Part shown: piece after piece, positions 38,597 through 47,866 of the stretch | How the letters are laid out: each line of letters opens with the position of its first letter | How positions within the stretch are numbered: the first letter of the stretch is position 1 | Assembly: GCF_002262885.1 (NCBI RefSeq) | Contig: NZ_NKYF01000007.1 | Span: forward strand, 62,001 to 126,000 | Origin: Pseudonocardia sp. MH-G8 | Lineage (GTDB): Bacteria; Actinomycetota; Actinomycetes; Mycobacteriales; Pseudonocardiaceae | Reading direction: 5' to 3' | DNA: 64,000 nucleotides | Made by a program: the position numbers and the translations under genes | The notes under the pieces: model-generated | The model's database searches: none | What the model was told of the DNA's origin: nothing | The model's input: only the letters and a program-made list of their open reading frames with translations

Positions 38597-39600
38597 CGCG
38601 TACCTCGCAGGGTCAACTCGGGGTGCCGGAGGCACCGGGTGGCCCGGCCGGGAGCGACCGGTTGCAGGACGGGGTCGGTGTCGCACGCGTCCGCGGCGTA
38701 GGAGCAGCGGGGATGGAAGCGGCAGCCCGCGGGGAACGCGCCGACGGACGGTGGCGCACCCGGGATGGTCGACATCGCCGCGGCGGGCCGGTCCATCCGC
38801 GGCATCGCCGCGAGCAGGCCCTCCATGTAGGGGTGCCGCGGCGTCCGGAACAGCTCGTGCACCGGCGCCGACTCCACGATCTGCCCCGCGTACATGACGA
38901 GGACCTGGTCGCAGACGTCGGCGACGACGCCGAGGTCGTGGGTGATCACGATGACCGACATGCCGCGCTCGCGCTGCAGCTCGCGGAGCAGCTCCAGGAT
39001 CTGCGCCTGCACGGTGACGTCCAGCGCCGTCGTCGGCTCGTCGGCGATGATCACGTCCGGGTCGCCCGCCAGCGCGATCGCGATCATGACCCGCTGCCGC
39101 ATGCCGCCGGAGAACTCGAACGGGTACTGCCGGGCGCGGCGCGCGGGGCTGGGCACCCCGACCCGGTCGAGCAGCTGCACCGCCCGCGTCGCCGCGGCCC
39201 GGCGCGGCATCCGCTCGTGCCGGCGCAGCACCTCGGCGATCTGGTCCCCGACGGTGAACGCGGGGTTGAGGCTGCTCATCGGCTCCTGGAAGATCATGCC
39301 GATCTGCGGGCCGCGGACGTCGGCCATCTCGCGCGGGGTCAGCGTGCTGAGGTCGCGGCCGAGCAGCCGCAGCGTCCGCGCCCGCACCCGCGACTGCTTC
39401 GGCGGCATCAGCCCGGCGATCGACAGGCACGTGACGCTCTTGCCCGAGCCGGACTCGCCGACCAGGCCGAGCGTCTCGCCGCGGCCGATGCGGAACCCGA
39501 CGCCGTCGACGACGGTGGCCCAGCCGCTGCCGGTGAGGACCTCGACCTCGAGGCCGTCGACCTCCAGGGTGGGGTCGGTCGTGCTGCCGGTGCCGCTCAC
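38593..39600 (-). CDS. ABC transporter ATPase, DppD/OppD type
   Basis: A 335-residue ATPase: Walker A GESGSGKS, signature FSGGMRQR, Walker B VIIADEPTTALD, and the oligopeptide-type tail (CRFHPRCSYAADAC). It begins at GTG 39600, immediately beside an inversion breakpoint (39604/39605). In the restored order its GTG overlaps the dppC stop as GTGA; in the present sequence its upstream translation partner is separated. Confidence 0.93.
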
Positions 39601-39604
39601 GACT

Positions 39605-39800
39605 GCTCGGCGGCGCTGTGCTCGTCGAGCAGGTGTTCGGCGTGCCGGGCCTCGGGCTGGTCGCCATCGGCGCGGTCACCACCCGCGACGTCCCGGTGAT
39701 CCAGGGCATCGTGCTGGTCGCCGTCGTGGTGGCCATGGTCTGCAACCTCCTCGTCGACCTCACGTACGGCTACCTCAACCCGAAGGTGCGGCCCCGATGA
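39605..39800 (+). pseudogene. DppB-type permease, C-terminal part (inverted fragment)
   Basis: Plus-strand codons read LLGGAVLVEQVFGVPGLGL and continue to DLTYGYLNPKVRP-, the last 65 residues of a DppB-type permease. The rest of the gene is on the minus strand at 40689-41437. Joining base 40689 (minus) to 39605 (plus) restores an uninterrupted 314-residue protein (945 bases). The fragment cannot be translated from the dppB start in the present sequence. Confidence 0.9.
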
Positions 39801-40688
39801 CGCGCAGCGAACCCCCCTCCCCCGCCGCGGCAGCCGCCGCGCACGGCGGCGGCGCCTGGCAGGACTTCCGGCGCCGGGTCGGCCGCAACCGGGCCGCGAT
39901 GGTCGCGCTCGGCGTCCTGTCCTTCCTCGTGCTGGTCGCGCTGGTCGGGCCGTACGTCACGCCGGCGGACCCGAACGACCAGAATCTGCGGGGGGTGCTG
40001 CAGGGCCCGTTCTCGCCCGGTCACCTGCTCGGCACCGACCAGCTCGGCCGCGACATCCTCAGCCGGCTGATCGTCGGCACCCGGGTGTCGCTGTTCGCGA
40101 TCTGCCTCGCGCTGGTCGTGGCGATGGCGATCGGGGTGCCGCTCGGGTTCCTGTCCGGCTACTCCGGCGGCCGCTTCGACGCCCTCGTCATGCGCCTGAA
40201 CGACGCGGCGATGAGCTTCCCGCCGCTGCTGCTGGCGATCGCGCTGGTCGCGGTGCTCGGCCCGAGCCTGCGCAACGCGATGTTCGCGGTCGGGATCCTC
40301 ATGGCGCCCCGGTTCCTGCGGCTCGTGCGCGGCGTGGTGCTCGGGCTGCGGGAGGAGACCTTCGTGGAGGCCTCCCGCAGCATCGGCACCCCGACGCGGC
40401 TGATCGTCTGGCGGCACATCCTGCCCAACACCCTCTCCCCGCTCACCGTGGCGATCGCGGTCACCGCGGGCTACGCGATGCTGTCGGAGGCCGGGCTGTC
40501 GTTCCTGGGCCTCGGTGTGCAGCCCCCGGACGCCAGCTGGGGCTCGATGATCCGCGAGGGCTTCCTCTACTACGGCCGCTCGCCGTGGCTCGGCATCTTC
40601 CCGGGCGTGCTCATCGCCCTCACCGTCTTCACGTTCGTGACGCTCGGCGACGGGCTGCGGGACGCGCTGGGCCGCGAGGAACGGAGCG
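39797..40688 (+). CDS. ABC transporter permease, DppC type (inverted, lacks own stop)
   Basis: A DppC-family permease: N-terminal RRVGRNRAAMVALGVL, the exported-domain start with GTDQLGRDILSRLI, an EAA-type loop (EASRSIGTPTRLIVWRHILP) and LSEAGLSFLGLG. It overlaps the dppB fragment as ATGA. Codons stay normal through DALGREERSE (to 40690); beyond that the frame reads antisense dppB to 41401. With the inversion undone, the next codons are TCG TGA, giving 299 residues. As it stands, the protein would have a long foreign tail. Confidence 0.88.
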
Positions 40689-41437
40689 AGCGCGGTGATC
40701 TGCAGGCCGAGCACCGTGACCAGCGGGACGCTCGCGTTCTTCAGGACGTGCTTGCCGATCACCATGCGCTCCCGCAGGCCCTTCGCCCGCGCGGTGCGCA
40801 CGTAGTCCTGCTGCAGCACGCCGATGATCGACCCCCGCAGCTGCCGCGTGCTCTCGGCGGCCGAGGCGATCCCGAGCGTCAGCGCCGGCAGCAGGATGTG
40901 GCGCAGCCAGGCCGCCGGGTCCTCGTCGAGCGGGACGTAACCGGTGGCCGGCAGCCAGCCGAGCGCGAGGCTGAACACGAGCACGAACACCAGGCCCAGC
41001 CAGAACGACGGCAGCGCGATGCCCAGCGAGGAACCGACGGTCGCGACGCGGTCGATCCACGTTCCGCGACGCAGCGCCGAGACGATCGCCGTCGGCACCG
41101 CGATCACCAGCGAGATCAGCAGCGCCGTCGCGGCGAGCGAGATCGTCACCGGCAGGCCGTCGCCGATGGACGTCGCCACCGGGCGGCTGGTGTACAGGGA
41201 GGTGCCCAGATCGCCCGCGAGCGCCCCGGTGACCCAGTCCCAGTACTGGACCAGCACCGGCCGGTCCAGGCCGAGCCGTTCGCGCACGGCCGCGACCTCC
41301 GCGACGGTGGCGTCCGGGCCCGCGATCGTGGCGGCGGGATCACCCGGGATCAGCAGGACGAGCCCGAACACCACGAACGTCACGAGCACGAGCACCGGTA
41401 GCGTCGACAGGACGCGCAGGACGAAGAACTTGAGCAC
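40689..41437 (-). pseudogene. DppB-type permease, N-terminal part (split by inversion)
   Basis: The first 249 residues of a DppB permease: the opening helix LKFFVLRVLSTLPVLVLV, LLIPGDPA, an EAA-type loop and DYVRTARAKGL. The GTG at 41437 has GGAGG nine bases upstream. After LGLQITAL the frame enters inverted DNA and becomes APFLAAQRV, foreign to the family. The missing C-terminus lies on the opposite strand at 39605-39800. Without it this transporter is probably inactive in cells with this orientation. Confidence 0.9.
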
Positions 41438-41772
41438 GGGCGCAACCTCCTCGATGAAGTCGTCCCTCGTGGCCGGGCATGCGGGAGCGCCGGGCGCAGG
41501 GGCGCCCGGAGGGTCGCCGATGGTGGGAGACCGGCGGGTGCCGCCCTGCCGCGTGACCTGCGGCAAATCCTCTGCGGCTGAACGGACGTTAAGGGTTCGG
41601 GTGGAGGTTCCGCAATGCACCGTCCGGCATCTCCGCGGGTTCTCGGCGAACTGTGGAGAGCTGACCGGGACGTCCCGGCCGGAAGTGTGCGGGCCTCCAT
41701 TGTCCGGCCCCGGAGCGCCGCTCACGATGGCGACGACCGACGTCGACGGCTCGTCCCGAGGATGGTGCAACG
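41438..41772. promoter_or_regulatory. Divergent promoter region, dpp operon / monooxygenase operon
   Basis: This 335-base gap separates the minus-strand dppB start from the plus-strand luciferase-like monooxygenase operon. No gene is seen. It holds one copy of the CTGAACGNNCGTTAAG operator (41578-41593), placed to control either or both directions. Confidence 0.7.
41578..41593 (+). promoter_or_regulatory. Operator CTGAACGNNCGTTAAG, copy 1
   Basis: CTGAACGGACGTTAAG, 141 bases from the dppB start and 180 from the monooxygenase start. One of five copies in the window of an imperfect palindrome typical in size of TetR-family operators. Confidence 0.8.
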
Positions 41773-43026
41773 GTGAAGTTCCACTGGTTCGCGGAGGTCA
41801 CCCACAGCGGCCTGCCGGACGCGTTCCCGGCCCCGGGCCAGGGCGCCTGGGTGGACAGCCCGGTCGATCTCGCCGATCCCGAGCGGGTCGGGGAGGACTA
41901 CCGGATGTTCATCCGGATCATGCAGCAGGCCGACCGCGACGGGTTCGACGGGCTCGCGGTCAACGAGCACCACCAGACCCCGTTCGCGATGACGCCGTCA
42001 CCGAACCTGCTCGCCGCGAGCGTGGCCGGCTCCACCGAGAACGCCGCGATCCTCGTGATCGGCGACTCGCTCGCGCTCTACAACCCGCCCACCCGCGTCG
42101 CCGAGGAGCTCGCCTACCTCGACTGCCTGTCCGGCGGGCGCGTGATCGCCGGCTTCGTGTTCGGCACCCCGATGGACTCCGCGTACGCGTACGGCCGGCC
42201 GCCGGTCGAGCTGCGCGAGCGCTTCCACGAGGCCCGCGAGCTGGTGCTGCGGGCGTGGGAGGAGCGCGAGCCGTTCGCGTTCAACGGGCGCTACACGCAG
42301 CTGCGCCACGTCAACGTCTGGCCCCGGCCCGTCCAGCAGCGTCCGGCGATCTGGGTGCCCGGGTCCGGCAGCGTGGAGACCTGGGAGCTCGTGACGCGGG
42401 AGAACTACTGCTACGGGCACCTGTCGTTCTCCGGCCTGCGGTCGGCGAAGCCGCTGGTCGACGGCTACTGGGACTACGTCGCCGCCCACGACGGTGACCT
42501 CAACCCGCACCGGATGGCGTTCACCCAGCTCGTCTGCGTCGCCGACAGCGACGCCGAGGCCGAGCGGAAGTACGAGCGCGCCGTGAAGTACTTCCAGCGG
42601 GTCAAGGACCCGGCGATGCGCTTCGCCACCCCGCCCGGCTACACCTCGTCCGAGTCGCTCGCGAAGACGCTGCAGCGGGTGAACGCGCCCGCCGCGCTGG
42701 AGGACAAGCGCCGCGCCACCCGCGGCGAGATGAGCTTCTGGGAGTACGACGAGAAGGGCTACATCATCGCCGGCACCCCGGACCGGGTCGCCCAGCGCCT
42801 CCGCGAGCTGGCCACCGAGCTGCGGGTCGGGCAGCTGATCGCGTCGCTGCACATGGGCGACCTGCCCGAGGAGACCGCCGCCGAGAACACCCATCTCTTC
42901 GGCACGAAGGTGATCCCGCAGCTGCGCGACCTCTGGGCCGACCAGCCCGACCACTGGACCCCCGCCGTCTCGCAGCGGCGCATCGCCGCGCGCGCGGGCG
43001 TCCCCGCACCCGTCGGAGGGAACTGA
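41773..43026 (+). CDS. Luciferase-like (LLM) flavin-dependent monooxygenase 2
   Basis: A 417-residue luciferase-like monooxygenase, near full-length paralogue of 30009-31250: MKFHWFAEVTHSG, AVNEHHQTPFAMTPSPNLLA, SYAYGRPPVELRERFHE-like segment and SFWEYDEKGYIIAGTPDRV. It heads a plus-strand operon with a hydrolase, an FMN reductase, a RibBA-like protein, a nitroreductase and an acyl-CoA ligase. FMN reductase can supply reduced FMN directly. Oxygenation of a ketone followed by hydrolysis is the likely role; the substrate is unknown. Confidence 0.92.
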   Translation: MKFHWFAEVTHSGLPDAFPAPGQGAWVDSPVDLADPERVGEDYRMFIRIMQQADRDGFDGLAVNEHHQTPFAMTPSPNLLAASVAGSTENAAILVIGDSLALYNPPTRVAEELAYLDCLSGGRVIAGFVFGTPMDSAYAYGRPPVELRERFHEARELVLRAWEEREPFAFNGRYTQLRHVNVWPRPVQQRPAIWVPGSGSVETWELVTRENYCYGHLSFSGLRSAKPLVDGYWDYVAAHDGDLNPHRMAFTQLVCVADSDAEAERKYERAVKYFQRVKDPAMRFATPPGYTSSESLAKTLQRVNAPAALEDKRRATRGEMSFWEYDEKGYIIAGTPDRVAQRLRELATELRVGQLIASLHMGDLPEETAAENTHLFGTKVIPQLRDLWADQPDHWTPAVSQRRIAARAGVPAPVGGN

Positions 43027-43028
43027 GC

Positions 43029-43835
43029 ATGCCCACCACCAGCGTGAACGGCGTCGACCTGCACTACGACGCGGCGGGGGACGGCCCGCCCCTGCTGTTG
43101 ATCTCCGGGCTCGGCTCCAGCTCGCTGGCCTGGGCGCTCGCGGCCCCGCGCCTGGCCGAGCGGTACACCGTGATCACGTTCGACAACCGGGGCACCGGCC
43201 GCAGCGCCGTGCCGCCCGGCCCGTACGCGATCGACCACCTCGCCGACGACGCCGCAGGCCTCGTCGAGCACCTGGGGCTCGGCCCGGTGGCCGCGGTCGG
43301 CTGGTCGCTGGGCGGGTCGGTGCTGCAGTCGATGCTGATCCGGCACGGCCGGCTGCTGTCCTCGGCCGTGCTGCTCAACGCCTTCCCGTCCTACACACCG
43401 ATCCAGGACGCGTGGCTGGACGCCGGTCTCGCGCTGCGCCGCGCTGGCGTCGACCCGGTCGCGATCGGGATCACCGGCATGCCGTGGGTGTTCACGCCGC
43501 GGCTGCTGTCCGACCACGGCGCCGCGCACGCCCAGGCCGAGCTCGCCCGCCAGGACCCGCACCCGACGACGCTCGCAGGGTTCGAGGCGCAGGCGGCCGG
43601 GCTGCGCGTCTACGATTCCCGGCCCGACCTGCCCAAGGCCGAGACGCCCACGCTCGTGCTCACCGGCGCGGAGGACGTGCTCACCCCGGTGGCGCAGTCG
43701 GTGGAGATCGCCGGCCTCATGCCGAACGCCACGCTGCAGGTGCTGCCGCGCGGCAGCCACGCGATGATCGTGGAGTACCCGGACGACACGCTCGCCGCGA
43801 TCACCGCCTTCCTCGCCGCGCGGGCCGGCGCGTGA
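43029..43835 (+). CDS. Alpha/beta hydrolase
   Basis: A 268-residue hydrolase with the nucleophile elbow GWSLGG (near residue 96), a GAEDVLTP acid motif and GSHAMIV His motif. It starts two bases after the monooxygenase stop and overlaps the FMN reductase as GTGA, so all three are co-translated. Its role is probably lactone or ester hydrolysis of the monooxygenase product. Confidence 0.9.
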   Translation: MPTTSVNGVDLHYDAAGDGPPLLLISGLGSSSLAWALAAPRLAERYTVITFDNRGTGRSAVPPGPYAIDHLADDAAGLVEHLGLGPVAAVGWSLGGSVLQSMLIRHGRLLSSAVLLNAFPSYTPIQDAWLDAGLALRRAGVDPVAIGITGMPWVFTPRLLSDHGAAHAQAELARQDPHPTTLAGFEAQAAGLRVYDSRPDLPKAETPTLVLTGAEDVLTPVAQSVEIAGLMPNATLQVLPRGSHAMIVEYPDDTLAAITAFLAARAGA

Positions 43836-44440
43836 GCCGCCCGCTGCACGTCGTCGGCCTCGGCGGCACGGTCCGCACCGGCTCCTCCAGCGAGCAGGCG
43901 CTGCGGATCGCGGTGGCGCGCGCCGCGGCCCAGGGCGCCACCACGCGCGTGTTCGCCGGCGCCGAGCTGGCCCGGCTGCCGATGTACGCGCCGGAAGCGG
44001 GGGACGGCGGGCCGGTGGCCCGCGACCTCGTCGAGCACCTGCGCCGTGCCGACGGCGTGGTCGTCGCATCACCGGGCTACCACGGCTCGATCTCCGGGCT
44101 GGTCAAGAACGCGCTGGACTACACCGAGGACATGCGCGACGACGCGCTGCCCTACCTCGCCGACCGGTCCGTCGGGCTGATCGTCACCGCGTACGGCTGG
44201 CAGGCCGCGGTCACCACGCTCAGCGCGCTGCGGGCGATCGTGCACGCGCTGCGCGGCTGGGTCACCCCCTACGGGGCGGTCGTGAACTCGCAGCAGACCG
44301 GCTTCGCCGACGGGTGCTGCAGCGAGGTGCGGGTCACCGAGCAGCTGCACACCGTCGCCGACGAGGTGGTGCGCTTCGCCGACCTCGTCGCCGCGCGCCG
44401 CCACCAGGTCCTCTCCGGCCCCCAGCCCGCGGAGCGGTGA
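43832..44440 (+). CDS. NADPH-dependent FMN reductase
   Basis: A 202-residue flavodoxin-fold reductase: GLGGTVRTGSSSEQALR phosphate loop, ASPGYHGSISGLVKNALDY and a late GWVTPYGAVVN. It reduces FMN with NADPH and passes it to a partner monooxygenase. The GTG start overlaps the hydrolase stop (GTGA) and its stop overlaps the next gene (TGATG). Co-location with the luciferase-like monooxygenase strongly suggests a two-component system. Confidence 0.92.
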   Translation: MSRPLHVVGLGGTVRTGSSSEQALRIAVARAAAQGATTRVFAGAELARLPMYAPEAGDGGPVARDLVEHLRRADGVVVASPGYHGSISGLVKNALDYTEDMRDDALPYLADRSVGLIVTAYGWQAAVTTLSALRAIVHALRGWVTPYGAVVNSQQTGFADGCCSEVRVTEQLHTVADEVVRFADLVAARRHQVLSGPQPAER

Positions 44441-45534
44441 TGGCCGAGGTACTGGGAACCGCCGCCGCGGAGCTGGTGGCGGGCCGTCCGGTGCTGCTGC
44501 TCGACGACTGCGCCGACGTCCCGACCGGCGTGCTCCTCGTGGCGGCCGAGCGGGTGGACGCGCGCGTGATGGCCTTCCTGGTGCGGGAGTCCAGCGGCAT
44601 CGTCTGCGTCGCGATGACCGGCGAGCGCCTCGACGCGCTGCGCGTCCCGCCGCTGGCCGCCCGCGACGCGGGGCCTCTGACCTCGGCTTTCGGCGTGGCC
44701 GTCGATCTGAAGGACGGGATCACCACCGGGATCTCGGCCCGCGACCGTGCGCTCACCGTCCGCGCGCTGGCCGACCCGGCCACCCGGCCCGCCGACCTGG
44801 TCCGGCCCGGGCACGTGCTGCCGCTGCGGGCGCGCGACGGGGGCGTCCTGGAGCGGGCCCGCCCGGCCGAGGCCGCCGTCGAGCTGTGCACGTCGGCGGG
44901 GCTCGCTCCCGCCGCCGCGCTCGCCACGGCCGTCGACGAGGCCGGGGAGGTGGCCGGGCCTGCCGCACTGACCGCGCTCGCCGAGCGGGCCGCGCTGCCC
45001 GGCGTGCGGGTGTCGCAGGTCGTGGCGGCCCGCCGGCGCGCCACGCCCCCGCTGCGGGCCGGGGCGAGCGCGGCCCTGCCGACCGCGCACGGCGTGTTCC
45101 GCGCCCTCGGGTACGCCGGCGACGGCGCCGAGCACCTCGCCCTGGTGCGGGGGGACCCCACCGGGCCGGCGCCCGTGCCGGTCCACGTGCACACCGAGTG
45201 CGTGGCGGGCGACGTAATGGGCTCGCTGCGCTGCACGTGCGCGGCGCGGCTGGACGCGGCGCTGGCCGCGATCGACGCCGCAGGCCGCGGGGTGCTCGTG
45301 TACCTGCGCACGCGGGCGGCTCCCGGGGTCGGCCCGGTGCACGCGCTGCGCGGCTGCGCGGTGCCCGGCGCGGACACCGCGGCACCGGCGGCGCAGGTCC
45401 TGCGCGACCTCGGCGTCCGCAGCGCGCTGCTGCTGGGCGAGGACACCGGCGACGGCGCGGGCCTGACCGCATCGGGCATCACCGTCGCGGGGCACCGGCG
45501 GCTGCTCGCCGCGCCCGCCGCCGACGCGGGGTGA
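44440..45534 (+). CDS. Degenerate RibBA-like protein
   Basis: A 364-residue protein with the fold order of RibBA: a DHBP-synthase-like half (about residues 1-190, with TGISARDRALTVRALAD) and a GTP-cyclohydrolase-II-like half. The zinc cysteines are kept (HTECVAGDVMGSLRCTC). The acidic catalytic loop of the first half is replaced (LLDDCADVPTG), its HTEA His is lost (RPAEAAVEL), and the second half lacks the usual GHEGRGIG and GDTVDAN segments. It is therefore unlikely to make riboflavin precursors normally. Its place beside FMN-dependent enzymes suggests a repurposed flavin-related function. Confidence 0.8.
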   Translation: MAEVLGTAAAELVAGRPVLLLDDCADVPTGVLLVAAERVDARVMAFLVRESSGIVCVAMTGERLDALRVPPLAARDAGPLTSAFGVAVDLKDGITTGISARDRALTVRALADPATRPADLVRPGHVLPLRARDGGVLERARPAEAAVELCTSAGLAPAAALATAVDEAGEVAGPAALTALAERAALPGVRVSQVVAARRRATPPLRAGASAALPTAHGVFRALGYAGDGAEHLALVRGDPTGPAPVPVHVHTECVAGDVMGSLRCTCAARLDAALAAIDAAGRGVLVYLRTRAAPGVGPVHALRGCAVPGADTAAPAAQVLRDLGVRSALLLGEDTGDGAGLTASGITVAGHRRLLAAPAADAG

Positions 45535-45616
45535 ACCCGTGCTCGCTGCGGCCGCGGCCGGGCGGTGCGAGGCTGGACCCATCGGACGACCTGATCGGTC
45601 GAGAAGGAGGACATCC

Positions 45617-46288
45617 GTGACTGCGGCGCCCGCCCCGGAACCGCTCGGCGCCCTGGAGGCGCTCCACTCCACGCCCGCGCGGCGCTACCTCGCGCCCGAC
45701 CCGATCCCCGACGACGTGCTGCGCGCGGTGCTGGACGCCGCGATCCGCGGGCCGTCCGGAGGCAACGCGCAGTCCTGGGGCTGGGTCGTCGTCACCGATC
45801 CGGCGCTGAAGGCCCCGGTGGCGGGGTGGTACCGGGAGAACTGGGAGCGGGCCTACGGGTCGCGGCGGGCGCAGATCCTCGCCGCCCCGCCCGGCACCGA
45901 GGGTCTCACCCCGCGCGGCTACCTCGGCGCCGAGCACCTCGCCCACCACCTGGAGGAGGCGCCGGTGTGGGTGTTCCCGGTGCTGCGCGGCGCCGCGGAC
46001 GCCACGAACCCCCGAATCGGGTCCTCCATCTACGGGGCGGTGCAGCAGCTCGTGCTCGCCGCCCGCGCCTACGGCATCGGCACCTCGCTGACCACCCTGT
46101 ACGGCGGTCACGAGGACGAGCTGCGGGAGCTGCTCGGCCTGCCCGCCGACGCGCTGACGATGGCCCTGATCCCGATGGGCTACCCGGCGAAGGGCCGGTG
46201 GGCGCAGCCGAAGCGGCGCCCGGTGGAGGACGTCGTGCACTGGAACCGGTGGGGCACGCCGCCTCCCGCCGCGGGAGGACGGGGATGA
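45617..46288 (+). CDS. Nitroreductase-family protein
   Basis: A 223-residue FMN-dependent nitroreductase-fold protein: STPARRYLAPDPIPDDVLRA and IRGPSGGNAQSWGWVVV, then the C-terminal GYPAKGRWAQPKRRP. Members reduce nitro, quinone or enone groups, and some destroy flavin or dehalogenate. The GTG at 45617 has a strong GAAGGAGG six bases upstream and is preferred over the ATG at 45539. It overlaps the ligase gene as ATGA. Confidence 0.88.
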   Translation: MTAAPAPEPLGALEALHSTPARRYLAPDPIPDDVLRAVLDAAIRGPSGGNAQSWGWVVVTDPALKAPVAGWYRENWERAYGSRRAQILAAPPGTEGLTPRGYLGAEHLAHHLEEAPVWVFPVLRGAADATNPRIGSSIYGAVQQLVLAARAYGIGTSLTTLYGGHEDELRELLGLPADALTMALIPMGYPAKGRWAQPKRRPVEDVVHWNRWGTPPPAAGGRG

Positions 46289-47859
46289 CCGATCTCACCG
46301 CCGATCTCACCGCGCTCTCGTTCGAGCCGCTCACCCCCGTGTCCTACCTCGACCGGGCGGCGTCGGCGCACGGCGAGCGCACCGCCGTCGTCGACGGGGA
46401 GCTCCGCTGGACGTACGCGCAGCTGCACGACCGGTGCCGCCGGCTGGCCGGGGCGCTGGTGCCGCTGGCCGGTGGGCGGCCGGTGGCGGTGCTCGCGCCG
46501 AACAGCCACGTGCTGCTGGAGGCGAACTTCGGGGTGCCGTGGGCGGGTGTGCCGCTGGTGGCGGTGAACACCCGTCTCGCGGCGGCCGAGGTGGCCTACA
46601 TCCTCGAGCACTCCGAAGCCGGCGTGCTGGTGCACGACCCCGTCTTCGACGACCTGGTCGACGCCGCGGTGGCCGGGCTGGCGGATCCGCCGCGGCGGAT
46701 CCGGGCGGGGGAGGAGTACGAGCAGCTGCTGGCCGACGCGACGCCGTCGGCGGTGTACCCGGCCGACGAGCGGGCGCTGTTGTCGATCAACTACACGTCC
46801 GGCACCACGGGCCGTCCGAAGGGCGTGATGTACCACCACCGCGGTGCCTATCTGCAGGCGCTGGCGATGGTGGGGCACACCGGGCTGTCGCCGTCGGCGG
46901 TGCACCTGTGGACGCTGCCGATGTTCCACTGCAACGGCTGGTGCTTCCCGTGGGCGGTCACGGCCGCGGCCGCTACCCACGTGTGCCTGCCGAAGGTCGA
47001 CCCGGCGCAGGTGTGGCGGTTGATGCGGGTCGAGGGTGTCACGCACCTGGAGGGCGCGCCGACGGTGCTGTCGATGCTCGCCTACGCCGCCGAGGCCGTG
47101 CCGCTGGAGCGCACGGTCCGCGTCGCCACCGGGGGCGCGCCGCCGTCGCCGGCGATCCTGCGCCGGATGGGCGAGCTGGGATTCGACGTCACGCACCTCT
47201 ACGGTCTCACCGAGACGTTCGGGCCGGCGATGATCTGCGACTGGCGCCCGGAGTGGAACGACCTCGACGGCGAGGCGCAGGCGAGGCTCAAGGCCCGCCA
47301 GGGCGTCGGGAACATGATCGCCTGCACCGCGCGGGTGGTCGGCGACGACGGCGCCGACGTGCCGCCCGACGGGGCGACGATCGGGCAGATCGCGTTGCGC
47401 GGCAACAACGTGATGCTCGGCTACTTCAAGGACCCGGACGCGACGCGCGCTGCCGCCCCGGACGGCTGGTTCCGCACGGGCGATCTGGGTGTCGTGCACG
47501 CGGACGGGTATGTGGAGCTGCGCGACCGCAGCAAGGACGTGATCATCTCGGGTGGGGAGAACATCGCCTCCGTCGAGGTCGAGCAGGCGATCATGGAGCA
47601 TCCGGCGGTGCTGGAGGCAGCGGTGATCGCGGTGCCCGACGAGCAGTGGGGCGAGGTGCCCGCGGCCTACGTGACGCTGCACGAGGGCGCCGCGGTCAGC
47701 GAGGCCGAGCTGGTGGAGTTCGTCCGCGGCCGGCTGGCGCGGTTCAAGGCGCCCAAGCACGTCGAGTTCGGGGAGCTGCCCAAGACCTCCACCGGAAAGA
47801 TCCAGAAGTACGTGCTGCGGGAGAAGGCCTGGGCCGGGGTGGAGCGGCGGATCCAGTAG
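46285..47859 (+). CDS. Acyl-CoA ligase (AMP-forming)
   Basis: A 524-residue ANL-superfamily enzyme: P-loop YTSGTTGRPKGV (about residues 172-183), YGLTETFGP, the hinge region YVELRDRSKDVIISGGE and catalytic Lys in PKTSTGKIQK. It activates a carboxylic acid as acyl-AMP and then forms the CoA thioester. As the final gene of the monooxygenase operon it should activate the acid released by the hydrolase. Confidence 0.93.
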   Translation: MTDLTADLTALSFEPLTPVSYLDRAASAHGERTAVVDGELRWTYAQLHDRCRRLAGALVPLAGGRPVAVLAPNSHVLLEANFGVPWAGVPLVAVNTRLAAAEVAYILEHSEAGVLVHDPVFDDLVDAAVAGLADPPRRIRAGEEYEQLLADATPSAVYPADERALLSINYTSGTTGRPKGVMYHHRGAYLQALAMVGHTGLSPSAVHLWTLPMFHCNGWCFPWAVTAAAATHVCLPKVDPAQVWRLMRVEGVTHLEGAPTVLSMLAYAAEAVPLERTVRVATGGAPPSPAILRRMGELGFDVTHLYGLTETFGPAMICDWRPEWNDLDGEAQARLKARQGVGNMIACTARVVGDDGADVPPDGATIGQIALRGNNVMLGYFKDPDATRAAAPDGWFRTGDLGVVHADGYVELRDRSKDVIISGGENIASVEVEQAIMEHPAVLEAAVIAVPDEQWGEVPAAYVTLHEGAAVSEAELVEFVRGRLARFKAPKHVEFGELPKTSTGKIQKYVLREKAWAGVERRIQ

Positions 47860-47866
47860 CGGGGCC

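Larger units (their letters stand above)
39605..40688. other. 1,084-bp inverted segment in the dpp operon
   Basis: The segment holds the end of dppB and all but the stop of dppC on the plus strand, inside an otherwise minus-strand operon. Re-inverting it joins both permease genes in frame and makes a canonical GTGA overlap with dppD. Only a 2-base inverted microhomology (CT/AG) exists at the ends, which leaves the breakpoint uncertain by 2 bases. It is either a real rearrangement or an assembly error. Confidence 0.9.

Noticed and set aside
40691..41401. Extended C-terminus of the DppC permease
   Set aside because: It is low-complexity His/Arg/Asp-rich translation antisense to dppB, produced by the inversion removing the natural stop.
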